The notes: generated from the letters alone by a model not told the origin. Shown: positions 19,240 to 28,495, counted from the stretch's first letter. The stretch: DNA of 64,000 nt from Gammaproteobacteria bacterium (GCA_030432755.1 JAUILZ010000006.1:62001-126000), one strand, 5' to 3'. Numbers and translations: made by a program.

Positions 19240-20181
19240 ATGCTGGGTCGCACTGCGGGACAGATCTTCTGGATGCATCGCTACCTCGAGCGCAGCGAAT
19301 ACAACGCGCGCCTCGTCGATGCCGGCTTCCGCATCGCGCTCACGCGTACCGATGCCGCGGCGGAGGAGTGGGCGTCGCTGGTGGCCACCTCCGGGGTGCG
19401 CGACCAGTACCTCGAGCGTTACGACACCTTCGACGGCGCCAACGTGATCAACTTCCTGATCCGCGATACCAGCAACCCGTCGAGCGTCATCTCCATGGTG
19501 AAGAGTGCGCGCGAGAACGCGCGTCACGTGCGCGCCTCGCTCACGCGCGAGGTCTGGGAGGCGGTGAACAATTGCTGGATGACGTTGCAGAAGCTGCTCG
19601 CGCGGCCCATCCGCGAGGCCGAACTGCCGGGCGTGCTGGACGTGATCCGCAAGCAGAGCGCCCAGGGCCGCGGTGCGCTCCACGGCACCATGCTGCGCAA
19701 CGATATCTTCGACTTCGCCCGCCTCGGCACCTTCCTCGAGCGCGCCGACAACACCGCGCGCATCCTCGACGTGAAGTACTACGTGCTGTTGCCGTCGGCA
19801 AGTTTCGTCGGCAGTTCGCTCGACAACGTGCAATGGGAAACCATCCTGCGGTCGGTGTCCGCGATGCGCTCCTACCGCTGGCTACACAGGGGCAATGCCA
19901 CGCCACTTGGAATTGCCGACTTCCTCATCATGGATGGACGCCTGCCGCGTTCGCTGGCATTCTGTTACGAGAAGATCGTCGACAATCTGGGCTACCTCGC
20001 CAAGGACTACGGGGAGAGGCACCCATGTCACGAACTCGCCGCGGATATTCGCCGCCAGTTCCATGAGGAAACCATCGAAACGCTGTTCGACGCCGGCCTG
20101 CACGAATTCCTCGTACGTTTCCTGCGCGAGAACGCCGCGCTCGGTGCGCAGATCGAGAAGGACTATCGCTTTCACGAGTAA
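19240..20181 (+). CDS. Alpha-E domain protein (DUF403)
   Basis: A 313-aa, almost wholly helical protein of the alpha-E (DUF403) family. It begins MLGRTAGQIFWMHRYLERSE, the conserved start of the family, and keeps the ERADNTARILD and FLERAD-type helices in the middle. The upstream-open frame is overlap with the ATP-grasp gene; the ATG at 19240 is the family start. Its biochemical role is unknown. It nearly always neighbours the ATP-grasp and transglutaminase genes, suggesting a shared complex or pathway for peptide-bond chemistry. Confidence 0.88.
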   Translation: MLGRTAGQIFWMHRYLERSEYNARLVDAGFRIALTRTDAAAEEWASLVATSGVRDQYLERYDTFDGANVINFLIRDTSNPSSVISMVKSARENARHVRASLTREVWEAVNNCWMTLQKLLARPIREAELPGVLDVIRKQSAQGRGALHGTMLRNDIFDFARLGTFLERADNTARILDVKYYVLLPSASFVGSSLDNVQWETILRSVSAMRSYRWLHRGNATPLGIADFLIMDGRLPRSLAFCYEKIVDNLGYLAKDYGERHPCHELAADIRRQFHEETIETLFDAGLHEFLVRFLRENAALGAQIEKDYRFHE

Positions 20182-20187
20182 TAGATC

Positions 20188-20988
20188 ATGGAACTGAACA
20201 TTTCCCACCGCACCCGTTACCAGCATGCCGAGGGGGTTCCCTATGGCCTGCTCGAACTGCGCAAGCAACCTCTCGACTGCGCAACCCAGGCGGTGGAGGA
20301 CTGGTCGATCAGAGTTGACGGCGGCAAGGCCGAACTCGATTTCCGCGATCACAATGGCAACCAGGTGGTGTTGGTCAGCTACGAGATGGACTCCAGCGTG
20401 CTCGAGGTGGTGAGCGAGGGCAGGGTGGTCACCGGCGACAATCATGGCGTCTACGGCGCCCACGATGGTATTGCGCCGCTGTGGTACTACCGTCGCGTCA
20501 CCGCGCTCACGCGCCCCGGCGCGCAGATCCGGCAGTTCGTAAAATCCTTGTCGCTGGATGCCGGGGACGACCTCGACCGGCTGCACGCACTGTCGGAGGC
20601 GATCCGCGAACGGGTGAGCTATGACAAGGGTCGCACCGATACCGCTACCGACGCCGAGACCGCGTTCGGCAACGGTCACGGCGTCTGCCAGGATCATACC
20701 CACGTGATGCTGGCGGCGGCGCGCCTGCTGGGATTCCCCGCGCGCTACGTGGGTGGTTACCTGCTGATGGATGGCCAGGTATCCCAGGAGGCCGGGCATG
20801 CCTGGACGGAGGTCTACGTGCCCGATCTCGGATGGGTCGGCTTCGACGTCTCCAACGGCATCTCCCCGGACGAGCATTACGTGCGCGTCGCCACCGGACT
20901 CGACTACCGCGAGGCGGCGCCGGTCACCGGACTGCGTTTCGGATCGGGCGAGGAAACCATGGCCGTTACGGTGCAGGTTCAGCAATAA
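20188..20988 (+). CDS. Transglutaminase-like cysteine protease
   Basis: A 266-aa protein with an N-terminal beta domain typical of bacterial transglutaminase-like proteins, beginning NISHRTRYQH, and a C-terminal catalytic domain. The triad is Cys167 (GVCQDH), His204 (GHAWTEV) and Asp220 (GFDVSNG). Such proteins hydrolyse or form isopeptide or peptide bonds. It is third in the ATP-grasp, alpha-E, transglutaminase, Anbu operon, 6 bp after the alpha-E stop. No signal peptide, so cytoplasmic. Confidence 0.9.
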   Translation: MELNISHRTRYQHAEGVPYGLLELRKQPLDCATQAVEDWSIRVDGGKAELDFRDHNGNQVVLVSYEMDSSVLEVVSEGRVVTGDNHGVYGAHDGIAPLWYYRRVTALTRPGAQIRQFVKSLSLDAGDDLDRLHALSEAIRERVSYDKGRTDTATDAETAFGNGHGVCQDHTHVMLAAARLLGFPARYVGGYLLMDGQVSQEAGHAWTEVYVPDLGWVGFDVSNGISPDEHYVRVATGLDYREAAPVTGLRFGSGEETMAVTVQVQQ

Positions 20989-21024
20989 TAGCGCCCACCG
21001 ACTCCTCGCCCTTCTGAAGACGTC

Positions 21025-21762
21025 ATGACCTATTGCGTGGGGCTCCGCCTCAACCGCGGCCTCGTGTTCATGTCCGATACCCGTACCAACGCGGGCGTGG
21101 ACAACGTGTCAGTGTTTCGCAAGATGTACACCTGGGAGCGCCCGGACGAACGCTGCATCACGATCCTCAGCGCCGGCAACCTCGCCACCACCCAATCCGT
21201 GATGAGTGTTCTCGAAGAGCGCACGAAGGCTCCCGGTGATCGCGCGCCATCGATCCTCGAGGCGCCGACCATGTTCCAGGCAGCGCGCCAGGTGGGCGAG
21301 CAGTTGCGCGAGGTGATCCAGGAGAACAGCATGAGCGGCCAGGAGGCGGATTCGAGCTTCCACGCCACGCTCATCCTCGGCGGACAGATCAAGGGCGGTG
21401 AGCCGACCCTGTTCATGATCTATCCAGAGGGCAATTTTATCGAGGCGTCCTACGACACCCCGTTCTTCCAGATCGGCGAGACCAAGTACGGCAAGCCGAT
21501 CCTGGTGCGCGCCTACGATCCCGAGATGAGCTTCGCCGAGGCGATCAAGCTGCTCCTCGTCTCCTTCGACTCGACCATCAAGGCCAATCTTTCCGTCGGC
21601 CTGCCGCTGGACCTTCGGATCTACGAGCGGGATTCGTTCCGCCGCGGCTACCAGCAACGCATCGACGCGGACGACCCCTACTACCAGACCATCTCCAGGG
21701 GCTGGGGCGAGGCGCTCAAGGCGGCGTTTTATTCGCTACCGAGTTATACGATGGAGCGCTAG
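21025..21762 (+). CDS. Anbu-type proteasome-like peptidase
   Basis: A 245-aa Ntn-hydrolase of the bacterial proteasome-homologue family known as Anbu (ancestral beta subunit). Thr2 follows the initiator Met and would be the N-terminal nucleophile; Asp18 (MSDTRTNAG) and Lys33 (FRKMYTW) complete the catalytic set. Published Anbu proteins form open-ring or helical assemblies, and their genes usually lie beside ATP-grasp, alpha-E and transglutaminase genes, exactly as here. The substrate is unknown. It is the last gene of the operon, followed by palindromic repeats. Confidence 0.88.
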   Translation: MTYCVGLRLNRGLVFMSDTRTNAGVDNVSVFRKMYTWERPDERCITILSAGNLATTQSVMSVLEERTKAPGDRAPSILEAPTMFQAARQVGEQLREVIQENSMSGQEADSSFHATLILGGQIKGGEPTLFMIYPEGNFIEASYDTPFFQIGETKYGKPILVRAYDPEMSFAEAIKLLLVSFDSTIKANLSVGLPLDLRIYERDSFRRGYQQRIDADDPYYQTISRGWGEALKAAFYSLPSYTMER

Positions 21763-21767
21763 GTTAG

Positions 21768-21963
21768 CAACGCCAGCGAAGGCTGGCGTCCAGCTTTGAA
21801 ACTCGTGCGAGCCTGCAATATGGATTCCAGCTTTCGCTGGAATTACGTTGTACCTGTTTGTTACTTGGGATACCTGCTGCGAAACGCCAGCGAAAGCTGG
21901 CGTCCATGTCACGGGGTGCGCTGTGTGCGAAAACATGGATCCCAGCTTTCGCTGGGATTTCGA
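21768..21963. repeat. REP/BIME-like palindrome cluster 1 (four units)
   Basis: Four palindromic units of about 26 bp occur at 21768-21793, 21820-21845, 21881-21907 and 21935-21962, in alternating orientation. The core is CCAGCGAAAGCTGG with matching flanks (GC or TC/GA) and a TCCA tail. They fill most of the 290-bp gap between the Anbu gene and the aldo/keto reductase and can form hairpins in either transcript. Confidence 0.85.
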
Positions 21964-22052
21964 CCTTCAAGCTGCTGTGGAATGCAGTTACTTACCCGTC
22001 TTATTCTGCGAATAAGCCCATTGGCACTAGATAGCTGGTTCGGACGGCCTCT

Positions 22053-23105
22053 TTAGGCCGCCGCCGGGTTCTTGCCGAGGGCATGGATGTCGTTGATCGC
22101 CGAGAGAAGCTCGGACGACAGTTTTACCGACGTGCTGTCAATGTTTTCTTCAAGCTGTTCAAGCGTGGTCGCGCCGATGATGTTGGCGGTGACGAATGGC
22201 CGGGTATTGACGAAGGCCAGGGCCATGGCGGTCGGCGACATGCCATGATCTTTCGCGAGGTTGACGTAACGCGCGATGGCCTCCTCGGCCCAGGGTGTGC
22301 GATAGCGCTGGGTGAACTCGGGGAAGAGCGCCATGCGGCTGCCGGTCGGCCGGGCACCCGCCACATACTTGCCGCTGAGCGTGCCCATGCCGAGGGGTGA
22401 GTAAGCCAGCAGGCCAACATTCTCGCGCCAGGAAAATTCGCTCAACCCGCCCTCGAAGATGCGGTTGATGAGGCTGTAGGAGTTCTGGATCGACGCCACC
22501 TTCGGCAGGCCTTCCTTCTCTGCCACCGCGAGATAGCGGCCGAGGCCCCAGGGCGTCTCGTTGGAAACGCCCACCGCGCGCACCTTGCCCGCGGTCACGA
22601 GTTCGCCGAGGGCGCCCAGGGTTTCCTCGATGGGCACCTCGTCGGCGCCGGGCTTGTGCACGTAGGAGCCGTTGCCCTCGCCGAATAATCCGAGCCGTCG
22701 GTCCGGCCAGTGCACCTGGTAGAGATCGACGTAGTCGGTTTGCAGGCGCTCGAGGCTGCCGTCGATGGCGCGGTGTATCTGTTCCGGCGTCAGCCGCGCC
22801 TCCTCGCCACCGCGCACCCACTTGCGGTCGCTCCGCCCGATCACCTTGGTGGCGAGCACCACCTCGTCGCGGCGCCCGGTGCGGGTGAACCACTCGCCGA
22901 TGATGCGCTCGGTGTCGCCGCTGGTTTCCTGGCGCACGGGGATGGGATACATCTCCGCCGCGTCCCAGAAATTGACACCGCGTGAGAGCGCGTAGTCCAT
23001 CTGCGCGAAGGCTTCCGCGCGATCGTTCTGCTCGCCCCAGGTCATGGTGCCGAGGCAGATCAGACTGACGTCGATGCCGGAGTCTCCGAGGACGCGTGTT
23101 TCCAT
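22053..23105 (-). CDS. Aldo/keto reductase, Tas-like
   Basis: A 350-aa NADP-dependent aldo/keto reductase. The N-terminus (LGTMTWGEQN, then DAAEMYP) closely follows E. coli Tas. The catalytic Tyr is in the AEMYP motif, with Asp in NFWDAAE, Lys in LATKV and His in YQVHWPD. The physiological substrate is unknown. It is divergent from the DsbD-like gene with 51 bp between the starts. Confidence 0.9.
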   Translation of the reverse strand: METRVLGDSGIDVSLICLGTMTWGEQNDRAEAFAQMDYALSRGVNFWDAAEMYPIPVRQETSGDTERIIGEWFTRTGRRDEVVLATKVIGRSDRKWVRGGEEARLTPEQIHRAIDGSLERLQTDYVDLYQVHWPDRRLGLFGEGNGSYVHKPGADEVPIEETLGALGELVTAGKVRAVGVSNETPWGLGRYLAVAEKEGLPKVASIQNSYSLINRIFEGGLSEFSWRENVGLLAYSPLGMGTLSGKYVAGARPTGSRMALFPEFTQRYRTPWAEEAIARYVNLAKDHGMSPTAMALAFVNTRPFVTANIIGATTLEQLEENIDSTSVKLSSELLSAINDIHALGKNPAAA

Positions 23106-23156
23106 TGAGTCGATGAACCAGTTGACGGGAAGCCGGTCAGTGTAACAATTACCTCC

Positions 23157-25340
23157 ATGAATTGGCCCCGGACCTTCGGTGGAATCCTGATTTCCTGGCT
23201 GTTGCTGGCCGGGATGGGCCCGCTATGGGCGCAGGAAGGTGGGGCGGGCGGGTACGGACCGGAGGTGGTCACCGGGAACATCCGCACCGGGTTTGTGGCC
23301 GAATACGCCACGGTGACGCCCGGGCAGACCCTGTTGGTGGGCATGCGCCAGCGCATCCGGCCGCACTGGCATACCTACTGGGAGAATCCGGGCGACACCG
23401 GGGAGCCCACGGAGATCGCCTGGCGGCTGCCCGAAGGATGGTCGGCATCGGAGATTCTCTGGCCGGCGCCCGAGCGGTTGCCAGTGGGTCCGTTGATGAA
23501 CTTCGGCTACAGCGACGAGGTGATGTTGCTCAGCGAGGTCACGGTGCCGGCGGATGCCGTGCCCGGCGACCGGGTTCTCCTCGAGGCCGACGCCTACTGG
23601 CTGGTCTGCGAGGAGGTGTGCATTCCGGAGGAGGGCGTTTTGTCGATCACGCTCGACATCTCCGACACGCCGGCCGAGGGCGCCGGCAAGGGCTTGATCG
23701 ACGCCGCCCGGCTGGCACTGCCGCGCGCGCTGCCCTGGCGCGTCGGGGCAGCGCTCGGTGAAGAGCAGATCCAGTTCGCCCTGCCGCTACCCGCCGGCGC
23801 GGAAATTGCCGAAGCGGCCTACTTTCCCCGCGCGCGCGGCGTGATCCGCAACGCCGAGGCCCAGGTGCTCGAACCTGCCACCGGCGGTTACCGCCTGTCC
23901 ATTCCCGCGGACTTCGCCGCCGCCCCGGACAAGCTCGACGGCCTGCTGGTGCTCACCGAGGTCGCCGGCAATGAATCCCTGCGCACCGCCTATCACCTCG
24001 ACGGTGGTTCACTGGCATTCGGCGACAGCCCCGGGGGCGGGCTGGCCTGGTGGCAGGCGATCCTCATGGCCATCGCCGGCGGGATACTGCTCAACCTGAT
24101 GCCCTGCGTGTTTCCGGTGCTGTCGATCAAGACGTTGTCGCTGGTAGGCGCGGCGCGCGGGGAGGGCATCCAGGCCGGATCTCGAAACCTGATCGGTCAC
24201 GGCCTGGTGTACGCCGCGGGCGTAGTCCTGGGGTTCATCGTCCTCGCTGCGCTGCTGCTTGGGCTGCGCGCGGCCGGGGTGGCGGCGGGCTGGGGCTTCC
24301 ACCTGCAGAACCCGCTCCTCGTACTGGTTCTCGCCTGGCTGTTCTTCCTCATCGGCCTGAATCTTTCCGGCTTCTTCGAGTTCGGCGGACGCCTGACGGG
24401 TCTCGGCCAGGGGCTCGTGGGCAATGCGGGCGACGGCCACGGCCAGGCGTTCTTCACCGGCCTGCTGGCCACGGTGGTTGCCACTCCCTGCACCGCCCCC
24501 TTTATGGGCGTCGCCATGGGCTACGCGATGCTACGGCCTTGGGGAGAGTCGCTCGCCGTATTCATCGCCCTGGGCGCCGGCATGGCATTGCCGATGGTGC
24601 TGCTCACCGCCTGGCCGCCGCTGCTCGCGCGGTTGCCGAGGCCCGGCCCGTGGATGCTGCGCCTGCGTGAGCTTCTGGCCTTCCCGATGTATGCCTCCGC
24701 GGTGTGGCTGCTGTGGGTGCTGGTGCGCCAGGCCGGCGCCGGCGCGGTGTTGCCGGCGGCGGGCGGCGCGGTGGCGCTGGCGCTCACCGTCTGGCTGCTG
24801 CGGTTGACCGGCTCGCGCTGGCGCTCGGCGGGCCTCGGCGCCGGCTTCGCCATGGTGATCGCGGCGCTGGCGCTGGTGCCACGGGTTTCGCCCGATTCGG
24901 CGGGCGAAGCGTCGGATGGCTGGCAGCGCTGGTCACCCGCTGCGGTCGCCGACGCGCGCGCCGCGGGGCCGGTGTTCGTCAATTTCACCGCCGACTGGTG
25001 CATCACCTGCAAGGCCAATGAAATCGTCGCCCTGGAGACGGAACGGGTGCGCGACCTGTTTGTCCAGAAGGGCGTGACCCGGCTGCGGGCGGACTGGACC
25101 CGGCGCGACGGCGAGATCGCGCGCGCCCTTGCCGACCATGGCCGCAGCGGCGTACCGTTATACCTCTGGTATCCCGGTCCCGCCGCCGGCGCGGCGGAGA
25201 TCCTGCCACAGATTCTGACGGAGTCCCTGCTGCTCGAGCGGCTGCGGGGGCTGCCGGATGCGCCCGCGATAGCGGCGGGCATCGCTGGATCTTTGCAACA
25301 CTTTCCCTCTCAAGTTCGCTTTCAAGGAGACTCGACATGA
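23157..25340 (+). CDS. Thiol:disulfide interchange protein, DsbD/ScsB-like
   Basis: A 727-aa inner-membrane protein that carries electrons from the cytoplasm to periplasmic thiol proteins. A signal peptide (about 1-25) precedes a periplasmic domain with a CEEVC pair near 150-160. A membrane block of about eight helices follows, with the two essential intramembrane cysteines in NLMPCVFP and VATPCTAP. A C-terminal thioredoxin-like domain carries DWCITC. The N-terminal domain is larger than in classical DsbD, resembling the ScsB branch. It overlaps the downstream redoxin gene by 4 bp, implying that redoxin as a partner. Confidence 0.88.
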   Translation: MNWPRTFGGILISWLLLAGMGPLWAQEGGAGGYGPEVVTGNIRTGFVAEYATVTPGQTLLVGMRQRIRPHWHTYWENPGDTGEPTEIAWRLPEGWSASEILWPAPERLPVGPLMNFGYSDEVMLLSEVTVPADAVPGDRVLLEADAYWLVCEEVCIPEEGVLSITLDISDTPAEGAGKGLIDAARLALPRALPWRVGAALGEEQIQFALPLPAGAEIAEAAYFPRARGVIRNAEAQVLEPATGGYRLSIPADFAAAPDKLDGLLVLTEVAGNESLRTAYHLDGGSLAFGDSPGGGLAWWQAILMAIAGGILLNLMPCVFPVLSIKTLSLVGAARGEGIQAGSRNLIGHGLVYAAGVVLGFIVLAALLLGLRAAGVAAGWGFHLQNPLLVLVLAWLFFLIGLNLSGFFEFGGRLTGLGQGLVGNAGDGHGQAFFTGLLATVVATPCTAPFMGVAMGYAMLRPWGESLAVFIALGAGMALPMVLLTAWPPLLARLPRPGPWMLRLRELLAFPMYASAVWLLWVLVRQAGAGAVLPAAGGAVALALTVWLLRLTGSRWRSAGLGAGFAMVIAALALVPRVSPDSAGEASDGWQRWSPAAVADARAAGPVFVNFTADWCITCKANEIVALETERVRDLFVQKGVTRLRADWTRRDGEIARALADHGRSGVPLYLWYPGPAAGAAEILPQILTESLLLERLRGLPDAPAIAAGIAGSLQHFPSQVRFQGDST

Positions 25341-25960
25341 AACACCTGGTATCCCGATCCCGCTGGCTGCTTGTTGCCGCGCTATCCGCCCTGCTGGCGG
25401 CACCCGCCTCGTTCGCCGCGAGCGCGGCCCTCGGCGAGGCCGCGCCGGACTTCACCCTGCCCGACAGCCATGGCAACCAGGTCTCGCTGACCGACCACAA
25501 GGGCAAGACCGTGATCCTGGAATGGACCAACCACGACTGCCCCTACGTGCGCAAGCACTACAACGGCGGCAACATGCAGGCGCTGCAGCAGGACATGACG
25601 GACCGCGGCGTGGTCTGGCTGTCGGTAATTTCCTCGCGCCCGGGTTCCCAGGGCTACGTCGAAGCGGCAGAGGCCAACGAGCTCACCGCCAGCCGCGATG
25701 CGCATCCGACCGCGGTACTGTTCGATCCCGCCGGCGACGTCGGCCGCGCCTACGGCGCCACGGCCACCCCGCACATGTACGTGATCCAGCCCGACGGCCT
25801 GCTGGCCTACATGGGTGCCATCGACGACAAGCCGTCCTCCCGGGCATCCAGCCTCGACGGGGCGCACAACTACGTGCGCGCGGCGATGGCCGATCTCGAC
25901 GCCGGCCGCCCGGTGGCCGATCCGCAGACCACGGCATACGGCTGCAGCGTCAAGTATTAA
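25337..25960 (+). CDS. Exported redoxin (thioredoxin/peroxiredoxin-like)
   Basis: A 207-aa protein with a signal peptide (about 1-28) and a thioredoxin-fold redoxin domain starting at GEAAPDFTLPD. The active-site region reads NHDCPYVRKHY, with a single Cys68 where peroxiredoxins have their peroxidatic cysteine. A second cysteine, Cys203, stands five residues from the C-terminus and could be the resolving thiol. It shares a 4-bp overlap with the DsbD-like gene, so it is probably reduced by that protein in the periplasm. The target (peroxide or protein disulfide) cannot be told. Confidence 0.82.
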   Translation: MKHLVSRSRWLLVAALSALLAAPASFAASAALGEAAPDFTLPDSHGNQVSLTDHKGKTVILEWTNHDCPYVRKHYNGGNMQALQQDMTDRGVVWLSVISSRPGSQGYVEAAEANELTASRDAHPTAVLFDPAGDVGRAYGATATPHMYVIQPDGLLAYMGAIDDKPSSRASSLDGAHNYVRAAMADLDAGRPVADPQTTAYGCSVKY

Positions 25961-25999
25961 GAACGGGCGTTCCTGCGCCGGGCTGATTTTGACGCCGGT

Positions 26000-26884
26000 T
26001 CAAGGGGGAGTAGGGGCGCATGCCGGGTTGATGCCCGGCTGGTCGAAGATGAATTCGGCAATGTCCGGCAGCAGGGCGCTGTCGGCGGAACCGAATCCCG
26101 CCAGCGGGCGCACGATGCCACTGTGGGACACGCCGGGATAGACCCTGAGCGTGCTGTCCGCCGCGGCGTCCGACATTCGCTTGTGCAGCCTCTCGGAGTT
26201 ACGTAACCATACCCGCCGGTCGGCGTCTCCATGCAGGAGAAGCACCGGCGGATCCGCCGCATCCACGAAGTTCACCGGCTGGGAGTCCGCCTCCGCTTCG
26301 GGGCCGGGAAACACGTCGTGCATGAAGTCCGAGGTAAACGGCAGGAAGTCGTAGGCCCCCGCGAGCCCGATCACGCCGGCAATTTCGTTCTGGTTGGAGC
26401 CGGCATCGTCGAGGTAGCGTTCGTCCAGCGCGATGAGCATCGCGATATGGGCGCCGGCGGAATGCCCCATCATGAACACCGGGCCGGACAAACCCTGTTC
26501 CCGGCCGAGATCCCCCAGCACCGCTGACACGGCATCGGCTCCGTCCTCGACGAATGCCGGAAAGGTGACTTCGGGATACAGCCGGTAGTCCGGCACCGCG
26601 ACGTCGTATCCCAGGGCTGCGAGGCGGCGGCCGACGAAGCGGTACTGCTCGCGGCTGCCCTTGCGCCAGCCGCCGCCATAGAACCAGACGATGGTGACGT
26701 TGCAGCGCCGCTCCGCGTCCGGCAGGTAGATATCGAGCTTCTGCCGCTCGTGCATTCCATATCGAATATCCTGTATTTCCGAGTAGCCCTCGTCCGGCGC
26801 CGCCAGGTTGGCGATGTCGAATACGACGCAGCCGCTCAGCATCAGGAGGATGCAGACGGGGATCACCAGGGAGACGCGGATCAA
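26000..26884 (-). CDS. Lipoprotein alpha/beta hydrolase (esterase)
   Basis: A serine esterase of the alpha/beta-hydrolase fold with a lipobox (MLSGC). The start chosen is TTG at 26884, which gives a normal 18-residue lipoprotein signal; a longer frame from TTG at 26950 would give an unusually long 40-residue leader. Motifs are an oxyanion YGGGW, nucleophile GHSAG, an Asp in LLHGDADRRV and a His in PGVSHSG. It resembles carboxylesterases and BD-FAE-type enzymes. Probable location is the outer or inner membrane, facing the periplasm. It is divergent from the class I amidotransferase gene. Confidence 0.82.
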   Translation of the reverse strand: MIRVSLVIPVCILLMLSGCVVFDIANLAAPDEGYSEIQDIRYGMHERQKLDIYLPDAERRCNVTIVWFYGGGWRKGSREQYRFVGRRLAALGYDVAVPDYRLYPEVTFPAFVEDGADAVSAVLGDLGREQGLSGPVFMMGHSAGAHIAMLIALDERYLDDAGSNQNEIAGVIGLAGAYDFLPFTSDFMHDVFPGPEAEADSQPVNFVDAADPPVLLLHGDADRRVWLRNSERLHKRMSDAAADSTLRVYPGVSHSGIVRPLAGFGSADSALLPDIAEFIFDQPGINPACAPTPP

Positions 26885-26989
26885 CGGATTTCTGGAGGCG
26901 ATGGAAAGTGAACAGGCAGTCTGGGACAATCCACGTAAAAATACGATCAATTTCCGGCCGCGGCCGGTCCCCTCATCCGTCAGGAATCC

Positions 26990-27724
26990 ATGGCGCGCCC
27001 TTTTCTCATTCTCCAGATACGTCCCGAGGACGCCACCTCGGACAGCGAGTACGCGGCGATCCTGAAATTCGGTGGTCTCGAGGCCGACGAAACTCGTCGC
27101 ATCCGCATCGAGCGGGACGGCATCCCCGCCCTCGACCTCGACGACTACGCCGCCATCATCGTCGGTGGCAGCCCGTTCGATATCAGTACCCCGATGGCGG
27201 ACAAGTCACCGATCCAGCGGCGTATCGAGACGGATTTCCAGGCACTTTTCGACCGCGTCGTGCCTTCGGACTTTCCGTTTCTCGGCGCCTGTTCCGGCAA
27301 CGGCCTGCTCGGGCATTACCTGGGAGCGCCGATTACCCGGCGCTTCGGCGAACCGGTGGGCGGTGCTACGGTGCAGCTCACCGACGCGGGTCACGACGAC
27401 CCGCTGCTGGCGGATTTTCCCGCCGAAATACGGGTATTGCTGGGGCACAAGGAGGCCTGCGATGTCGTCCCGGAGGGGGCTACCCTGCTGATCGCCGGAG
27501 ACGCCTGCCCTGTGCAGATGTTCCGCGTGGGAAACAATGTCTACGCCACCCAGTTCCATCCCGAGGGCGACCCGGAGGGGTTCACCGTGCGCATCAACAT
27601 CTACAAGTCGTTCGGGTATTTCCCGGAGGAAGAGGCGGAATCGCTGATCGAGACGATTTCCCGGGAGGAGACGCCCTGGTCACAGGCGATACTGCGGCGC
27701 TTCGTCGAGCGTTACCGCGACTGA
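26990..27724 (+). CDS. Class I glutamine amidotransferase (GuaA-like domain)
   Basis: A 244-aa stand-alone triad-type amidotransferase. The nucleophile is Cys101 in GACSGNG and the His-Glu pair is His190 and Glu192 in QFHPEGD. Early residues VGGSPFDIS match the conserved GG of the family. Such free-standing GMP-synthase-like domains act as glutaminases or gamma-glutamyl hydrolases. The substrate is unknown. It is convergent with the acyltransferase that ends the lysZ-lysJ operon, six bp apart. Confidence 0.85.
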   Translation: MARPFLILQIRPEDATSDSEYAAILKFGGLEADETRRIRIERDGIPALDLDDYAAIIVGGSPFDISTPMADKSPIQRRIETDFQALFDRVVPSDFPFLGACSGNGLLGHYLGAPITRRFGEPVGGATVQLTDAGHDDPLLADFPAEIRVLLGHKEACDVVPEGATLLIAGDACPVQMFRVGNNVYATQFHPEGDPEGFTVRINIYKSFGYFPEEEAESLIETISREETPWSQAILRRFVERYRD

Positions 27725-27730
27725 CGGGGC

Positions 27731-28495
27731 TCAGGTCTCGCTGCGCGTGACGCGCTGGCGCACCGTTTTCGCCGGCGTGCCGACATTGACCGAACGTGGC
27801 GGCAGGTCGCGGGTCACCGTGGCGCCCGAGGCCACCACGCAGCCGTCGCCCACGGTGACGCCGTCGAGAACCGCGACGTGGCTGCCGAGCCAGACATCGT
27901 CGCCGAGCACCACGCCGCCCTTGCCGCTCTCGTCGTAGTTCCGGCAGATCGGTCCGTCGATATCGTCGAACCGGTAGTTGCCGCCACCAATGATGTAGCT
28001 GTAGGCGGCGATGATGTTGTCACGGCCGATGCGGATGGAGCTGGTGGCGGCGATGGTGCAGTGCCAGCCCACGTTGGCGTTCTCGCCGAGAGTGATATCG
28101 CCGTTCTTGCAGCTGACGATCGAGTTGCGGCCGATATAGCTGCCGGGGCCGATGTCGATGCCGCGATTGTCCTCGCCCTTAGCGTCGAGGAGCACGTGTT
28201 CGTCGATCACCGCGCCGTCGCCGATGCGGATCTTGTGCGGATGGCGCAGCACCACGTCGGCGCCGAAGGTCACGCCGCGGCCCGTATGGCCGAGCACCAG
28301 CGGGTACAGCCACTTGCGCAGCACCAGGCCGAGGGCGCCCGCGCGCTTCTGTGCGACCATCATCACCAGCTCGTAGCGCAGCAGGTTCCAGATGCCGCGC
28401 CGGCCGACCACGAGATCCATGTAACGCTCGAGCGCCGAGCCGCTGCCGCCCATGGACTGCTGGATCTTGAGTGGCTTCTTGTCAGCGCCGGACAT
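27731..28495 (-). CDS. Left-handed beta-helix acyltransferase
   Basis: A 254-aa acyltransferase with hexapeptide repeats (I-G-x-x-x-x type) from about 70 to 240, as in WcaF/maltose O-acetyltransferase relatives. The N-terminal 60 residues are helical. The catalytic His probably lies in NVGWHCTIAA. The acceptor is unknown. It begins 2 bp after the lysJ stop, so it is the third gene of a lysZ-lysJ-acyltransferase operon. That position suggests acylation of the carrier-protein pathway product or a related metabolite (inference). Confidence 0.8.
   Translation of the reverse strand: MSGADKKPLKIQQSMGGSGSALERYMDLVVGRRGIWNLLRYELVMMVAQKRAGALGLVLRKWLYPLVLGHTGRGVTFGADVVLRHPHKIRIGDGAVIDEHVLLDAKGEDNRGIDIGPGSYIGRNSIVSCKNGDITLGENANVGWHCTIAATSSIRIGRDNIIAAYSYIIGGGNYRFDDIDGPICRNYDESGKGGVVLGDDVWLGSHVAVLDGVTVGDGCVVASGATVTRDLPPRSVNVGTPAKTVRQRVTRSET

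Noticed and set aside
21768..21963. CRISPR array
   Set aside because: Units are palindromes in alternating orientation with unequal gaps, not direct repeats with uniform spacers, and no cas genes are present.
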